Shown piece by piece: positions 55,617-59,908 of a stretch of 59,908 bases of DNA. The stretch spans positions 1-59,908 of the IMG/VR virus record IMGVR_UViG_3300004805_000007, one strand, 5' to 3'. Source of the stretch: a virus. Below the pieces are notes generated by a model that searched no databases, had not been told where the DNA came from, and saw nothing but the letters and a program-made list of their open reading frames with translations. Position numbers and translations under genes: made by a program. Numbering within the stretch: position 1 is the first letter of the stretch; every line of letters starts with the position of its first letter.

Positions 55617-58600
55617 TGGCCGTAATCACCGATGCAAATGGGAATGATGTTGATCTAACAACGGGGGAGATTGTTGGGCGGGCAAACGCTGCCCCCGCAC
55701 AATCCCAGCAGCCCATTACTGAAGGACGCACTCCACAGGGTGTCCCTGCGCGGGAAACGAATTTAGACCTCTCTTCAAAGAGCCCTATGGATGCCGTGAC
55801 GGGCTTGGTCAACAATCTATCGTGGGGCTTTAACTCTGCACTTTTTGCACTGCCGGACTTGGCCTACAAGAAATTTGCAGAGGCCAATGGCCTTAAGGGC
55901 GAAGAGATCACGCAGCTTTCCAAGATCTTTAATCGTGGAGAAACTACGCCAAAGAACTCATACGAGCGCTATGCGCGGGCCATTGGCGAAGGCGCTGGAA
56001 TGACACTTCCCTTCACCGGAGTCTTGGGCGCGGTTGCCGCAGCACGCCCCATCACAGGTTTGATGGTTGCTCCTCAAGCGGGCATAAAAGGCGTACTCAA
56101 AGGTATTGCCGATGACACGCTCAACTACATTGCCAAGAACCCAATGCAGGCCGCTGCCACTGATGTGGCTTTTGGCTCAGCTTATGAGGGCTTGAAGCAA
56201 GCTGTGCAGGAGAACGTGGACGATAGCGATCCCAACAAAGGAATGCTTAAAGAAGTCCTTCCCGCTGCTGCCTTCTTGGGCCCCGCTGCATGGTACGCGG
56301 TTTCTCCTACGCGCAATGTGGCCAGTTGGGTAAAGAACAAAGTATCGGGCGCTACTATTAAACCTGCTGATTTAAGCGGAGTCCAACAAGAGGCACTGGA
56401 AAGCCTGCCAGCCGGTTACCAGCTTCCAATTATCAACATCTTCCCCCGCGCCATGCTTAAACGGGCGGAGCAAAAACTGGTCAATGTATTTGGCCCGATT
56501 GCCGAGAGCCCCGAAGCAAAGACTGCGCTTGACCAACTACAGACCGCGCTCCAAGACCCGCGAGTCGCGGAACACTTTCTTGTCAATGGCCAAAGCACTT
56601 TGGATGCCGCAGAGCAGACCATGTATGGCCCATTGCTGCAAGAAAAGGCACGTTTGTTGAATGAGCTTGGCCCAGCAGAGTTGGCCAGCGTCAAAGCACG
56701 GATCGCGGACAATCAACAGCGGTTTAGCGCACTGATGGATTCTTTTGCCCCAGAGACCCGCAAACCTATTGAAGAGGCCTTCCGCGCTGCACAGGCAGAT
56801 CGCCAAGCCTTTTTTGAAGACATGTTGCGCCAACAAAAGGATTTGACGGCAGGGGAGGTTGAAGCAATTTCCCAGCGCCTTGGCCCGCAGGATATCAATA
56901 ACCTAAACAATGAGTTGCGTGGTGTCATTGCTGCAAGCATGGAGATGGATTCCAATATGCGTAAAACCATATTGGGAAGAATGGGGCTGCGTCAGGGCAC
57001 TTCTCCAGAAGGATTGCCCATGCCTACCCGTGAACAAGGAGCTTCCTTGTTCCCCTCAGAGGACATGGAAATTGCCGCAACCAATTTGATTGAGAAGTAC
57101 AAGATTGACCGCCCCTCCATGCGCCTATCTTTGCCTGAGCCTATCAAGCTACTGAGCGATTTTGTCACCCGGCAGCAGCTTGCCCGCGACAAGATTGAGA
57201 CTAATATGTTGACGCAGTTGACCGATCAATCAATATCTGAGCAACTGATAGGTCTCCCCGAGGAGTTCCAAAAAGCACTTCGCAGTGAAGTGCTTAAAAC
57301 CATTAAAGGCGAGGTTGGCAGCAAAGGGCGCAAGCGGGGCGTGGCGCTCTCTGACCTTGCCAGCAAAGCTGATGCGCAGGGAAATATCTCCCTACCTTCC
57401 GGCTACCCCGGCAGGAACATCGTAATCAATCCTACGCAGATCAAGGCTGACGCTGCGCGAATCGCGGAGGAAAGCACCAAGATCGATATCAACATGCCTG
57501 AGGCACTTGACTATCTGTCCGCTGCCCAACGGTTCCGTAATGACTCTCTGTTCCGATACAACAACGCCATGAAAAATGGCCGTATGCGTATTACGGATGC
57601 GGACCGGTACATCAAGACGGGCGATTCGGTTTACAGCGATATTGAGAAATTGATCTTGGACCACGTGCCAAAGATCAACCGCAACTACGACAACATGAAG
57701 GGCATCCTCACGGACTATCGTGCTGGATATGAGCAGACGCTGCCTCTTTTGATCACCCAGAAGACCCGTGGTGGCGAGTCTTATTTGCTTCCTAACGAAC
57801 AGTTGATGCAAAAGGCTTTCTCTGATGCGGGGAGCTTGAAGCAGCTACAACTGACGCTTGGCAACCTACCACAGAGCGAGGACTTGCTTCGCCGGGGCAC
57901 GATTGACTGGCTGCGCAGCAAAGGTGTTGTCAACCAGCAAGGCTTGGTAGATCCGGCAAAGATTCGCTCGGTGCTGGACAAGAACTTGAACATTGTCAAT
58001 GCCCTTCCTGCCAACATCCAAGCGGAAGTCAAGAACGAAGTAGCGTTGGCTGACAGCTACGTTTCCCGTTTGGGAGAGCTTGATCAGCGGATGGTCACTG
58101 CAAAGAACGCAGAGTTGGATTCCATGCTGGCCAAGGCTTCCCGCGCTGATGCTGATCCCTCTACAGTGTTGCAAAAAGCTCTGTCTGACCCTGCCACCAT
58201 GCGCACGCTGGTCACTGAGTTTGGCAAAGACCCTGAGATGCTTAAATCCCTGCGTAGGTCTGTCTACGACATGGCCACGAAAGGAGCGCAAAAGGGCGGG
58301 GCGCTTAAAGGCTTCTTGGACCAGAACGACAAATCCCTAAAAGTTTTGTTTGGGGACACCACGCATTTACAAGACTTGAAGACCTTGGCCGACATGCAAC
58401 GCCGGGTAAATGCTTTTGCTGATGTGACGGGGCAGATCCCGGTGTTTGAGTCTACGGACGAGAAGCTGAAGCGCCTGTTTGGCTTTGGCATTCAATTCTT
58501 GACAACCACGGCCCGCGAAGCGGCAGTAGGCCGTATCAATCCCGAAACAGGGGCGCTTGCTTTGATGCTGCGCTTGGCTGGGAAAACTGAAACTCAGTTA

Positions 58601-59032
58601 TACCAGCGCCTGTTCACCAAAGCGCTGGAAGACCCCAAGTTTGCGCACTCCATCACGCATGTGGGCACGCCCCAGCAGGCTACCGCTGTCAATGGAATGC
58701 TCCAAGATATCGGCATTGACCTGAACAAGGTGTACCAAGCTCCTCGCATACCAACACCTACTACCGGCCAGCGGGCCGTGAAGCAGGCTGCAATAAAGGA
58801 GCTACAGCCTGATCAGGGCCGTCCCCAACCTACGGCGCAGCAGATGATGAGGGCACTGCCCCCAGCACCGTCTACAAGGGGCACAGCGCCTATAAACATG
58901 CGTGTTGGACCGCCGCCCTCCGCTGCGGCCCCTAACATACAATTAATGTACCCCGCCATGTTCCCCAATGACCCAATCAGCGGTCTCCTACAGCAGCGGC
59001 AAGCGCAAGCGCAACAAGGACCACAAAAATGA
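55616..59032 (+). CDS. Large internal virion protein 4
   Basis: 1138 residues. Acidic N-terminus, a hydrophobic Ala/Gly region at ~130-165 (GAGMTLPFTGVLGAVAAARPITGL), then long helices (EKARLLNELGPAELASVKARI and others) and a Pro/Gln-rich tail (RQAQAQQGPQK at the end). The size and all-helical design resemble internal core proteins of T7-like phages (gp15/gp16), without detectable similarity by eye. Start overlaps the previous stop (TAATGG). Confidence 0.6.
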   Translation: MAVITDANGNDVDLTTGEIVGRANAAPAQSQQPITEGRTPQGVPARETNLDLSSKSPMDAVTGLVNNLSWGFNSALFALPDLAYKKFAEANGLKGEEITQLSKIFNRGETTPKNSYERYARAIGEGAGMTLPFTGVLGAVAAARPITGLMVAPQAGIKGVLKGIADDTLNYIAKNPMQAAATDVAFGSAYEGLKQAVQENVDDSDPNKGMLKEVLPAAAFLGPAAWYAVSPTRNVASWVKNKVSGATIKPADLSGVQQEALESLPAGYQLPIINIFPRAMLKRAEQKLVNVFGPIAESPEAKTALDQLQTALQDPRVAEHFLVNGQSTLDAAEQTMYGPLLQEKARLLNELGPAELASVKARIADNQQRFSALMDSFAPETRKPIEEAFRAAQADRQAFFEDMLRQQKDLTAGEVEAISQRLGPQDINNLNNELRGVIAASMEMDSNMRKTILGRMGLRQGTSPEGLPMPTREQGASLFPSEDMEIAATNLIEKYKIDRPSMRLSLPEPIKLLSDFVTRQQLARDKIETNMLTQLTDQSISEQLIGLPEEFQKALRSEVLKTIKGEVGSKGRKRGVALSDLASKADAQGNISLPSGYPGRNIVINPTQIKADAARIAEESTKIDINMPEALDYLSAAQRFRNDSLFRYNNAMKNGRMRITDADRYIKTGDSVYSDIEKLILDHVPKINRNYDNMKGILTDYRAGYEQTLPLLITQKTRGGESYLLPNEQLMQKAFSDAGSLKQLQLTLGNLPQSEDLLRRGTIDWLRSKGVVNQQGLVDPAKIRSVLDKNLNIVNALPANIQAEVKNEVALADSYVSRLGELDQRMVTAKNAELDSMLAKASRADADPSTVLQKALSDPATMRTLVTEFGKDPEMLKSLRRSVYDMATKGAQKGGALKGFLDQNDKSLKVLFGDTTHLQDLKTLADMQRRVNAFADVTGQIPVFESTDEKLKRLFGFGIQFLTTTAREAAVGRINPETGALALMLRLAGKTETQLYQRLFTKALEDPKFAHSITHVGTPQQATAVNGMLQDIGIDLNKVYQAPRIPTPTTGQRAVKQAAIKELQPDQGRPQPTAQQMMRALPPAPSTRGTAPINMRVGPPPSAAAPNIQLMYPAMFPNDPISGLLQQRQAQAQQGPQK

Positions 59033-59397
59033 TTGATAAGCTTATTGCTACGATGTTCCTTAGCCGCGAAGTGGCTCACAGGGAGCACTTACGGGTAACA
59101 GGTACGGGAAGTTTTTCCATTCACATGGCTCTGAACACTTTTTATCTTGAAATTGTAGAGCGGGCAGATGCGATTGTTGAAGCTTACCAAGGGCGGCATA
59201 CCATCATCTCCAACATTCCAATTTTGACCATGGAAATGGACAAGGATATCGACGATATCTTAGAGTCCCACATGAATGATATTGAAGACATGCGTTACTC
59301 TGCGGTGGACAAAAAAGACACCGCAATCCAGAACCTAATTGACGAAGCCGTGGCGCTTTATTTAAGCACCCTGTACAAACTCCGTAACTTGAAATAA
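59029..59397 (+). CDS. Ferritin-like DUF5856 protein
   Basis: 122 residues, starting ATGA over the previous stop. FLSREVAHREHLRVTGTGSFSIHMALNTFYLEIVERADAIVEAYQGR is the conserved core of a phage family (I recall DUF5856) predicted to be a four-helix, ferritin/DPS-like bundle. His and Glu at helix positions could bind metal. Role in the virion or cell unknown. Confidence 0.7.
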   Translation: MIDKLIATMFLSREVAHREHLRVTGTGSFSIHMALNTFYLEIVERADAIVEAYQGRHTIISNIPILTMEMDKDIDDILESHMNDIEDMRYSAVDKKDTAIQNLIDEAVALYLSTLYKLRNLK

Positions 59398-59408
59398 GTG
59401 AGAATAAT

Positions 59409-59908
59409 ATGGCTACATACGCTCCCGCCACTGTAACAGGGTCTGCTGTTGGAAGAATACCCGAAGGCGCAATAGGGGGCGTAGGCGCAGGCATAACAAA
59501 CGCTGTTGGCTCAATAGTAGGAAAAACTGTGGCACAGCAACAGCAAGAAGCCGCAACGAAAGCATTGCAAGAACGCCTTACCGCAATGTTGCAGAAGAAT
59601 CAGAATTTTCATACTGCACAGAACACAATGCTAAACCAAGCGCAGGCCGCTGCGCAAAAGCGCATGGCTTCGCATCAAGTGGCACAACCATATAACACTG
59701 CTGCGCCTTATGATTTTGCCCAGACACAGGCATACACCAACCCAACACAGAACCTTAAACAACTTCCCGCTAATTTTGACAAGAAAGATGTGGTAGCTCC
59801 CCCACTAGTTAAGATTGCCCCCCCAACTCAGGTCACCCCATTGCCTGCTCCCCCGCCCTTTGTCCCATTTACCCCGACAATACCCAAAGGCTATGGGGAT
59901 AAAATTCC
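59409..59908 (+). CDS. Proline-rich virion protein, N-terminal part (3' end off the window)
   Basis: Starts MATYAPATVTGSAVGRIPEG after AAGTGAGAATAAT; open to the last base (166 codons plus two bases). N-terminal Gly/Ala-rich segment, Gln-rich helix (QQQQEAATKALQERLTAMLQ), then Pro/Val-rich KIAPPTQVTPLPAPPPFV. The open frame at 1-708 has the same composition, and I infer it is the continuation. The two do not join in frame directly: the missing piece would need a length of 1 modulo 3. Confidence 0.6.
   Translation, partial: MATYAPATVTGSAVGRIPEGAIGGVGAGITNAVGSIVGKTVAQQQQEAATKALQERLTAMLQKNQNFHTAQNTMLNQAQAAAQKRMASHQVAQPYNTAAPYDFAQTQAYTNPTQNLKQLPANFDKKDVVAPPLVKIAPPTQVTPLPAPPPFVPFTPTIPKGYGDKI

Noticed and set aside
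1-59908. Prophage or temperate phage with integrase, repressor and att sites
   Set aside because: No integrase, excisionase, CI-like repressor or direct-repeat att site was seen. Absence on the missing sequence cannot be excluded.
1-59908. Direct terminal repeats at the contig ends
   Set aside because: The last ~100 bases were compared by eye with the first ~100 and no shared exact sequence was found.

Overview
The window is almost all phage DNA: a tailed-phage (Caudoviricetes) genome, most likely a lytic, short-tailed (podovirus-like) phage of an aquatic proteobacterium. The type of phage follows from gene content: both terminase subunits, portal, scaffold, HK97-type capsid protein, head-tail adaptors, several very large internal or ejected proteins, and no tail tube, sheath or tape-measure gene. 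The host is an inference from general gene style and AAGGAG-like ribosome-binding sites. I found no integrase, CI-like repressor, plasmid gene or bacterial gene. The two ends look like two halves of one proline-rich virion gene, so the contig is probably a nearly complete circular or circularly permuted genome broken inside a low-complexity repeat.

Layout. 1-708: C-terminal half of the proline-rich gene. 692-2832 (minus): a RecB/MGME1-like PD-(D/E)XK nuclease and an SNF2-like helicase. 2833-2910: divergent promoters. 2911-9811 (plus): replication block with a DUF7173-like protein, a putative ssDNA-binding protein, an AEP-type primase, a UvrD-like helicase and a family A DNA polymerase with Leu at the '762' position. 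9812-10030: structured, non-coding, with a tRNA-like fold. 10031-15533 (minus): one long operon of 23 tiny overlapping genes of mostly unknown function. 15534-15927: AT-rich divergent intergenic region with iteron-like and inverted repeats, the best origin candidate. 15928-17322 (plus): terminase small subunit and a VRR-NUC nuclease. 17323-21614 (plus): accessory genes, most with their own promoter, start-site hairpin and standard ribosome-binding leader. 22090-59908 (plus): terminase large subunit, SLT/metallopeptidase protein, portal, GroES-like chaperonin, scaffold, decoration and major capsid proteins, adaptors, fibres, lysis cassette and four large internal proteins. The only gene against the direction of this late block is an HNH endonuclease at 34386-34757.

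How it works together. The nuclease, helicases, primase, SSB-like protein and polymerase form a self-contained replication and recombination set. The small-gene operon and the individually promoted 17-21 kb genes look like early host-takeover functions. The late block packages DNA (terminase, portal), builds heads (scaffold, phage GroES, capsid, decoration), attaches the short tail and an S74-autoprocessed fibre, lyses the cell (holin-like proteins plus GH24 lysozyme), and supplies ejected proteins, one with a peptidoglycan lytic transglycosylase domain.

The most unusual signal is a repeated regulatory cassette (six copies at 17.3-21.3 kb, a seventh at 15.5 kb). Each copy has a -10 box, a hairpin starting 3-7 bases later whose sequence differs in every copy although the pairing is kept, and the leader AGAAAGGATAG(CATC) before the start codon. 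Two clusters of perfect GC-rich hairpins (20019-20125 and 21824-21955) lie in the same region and are not explained by any gene.
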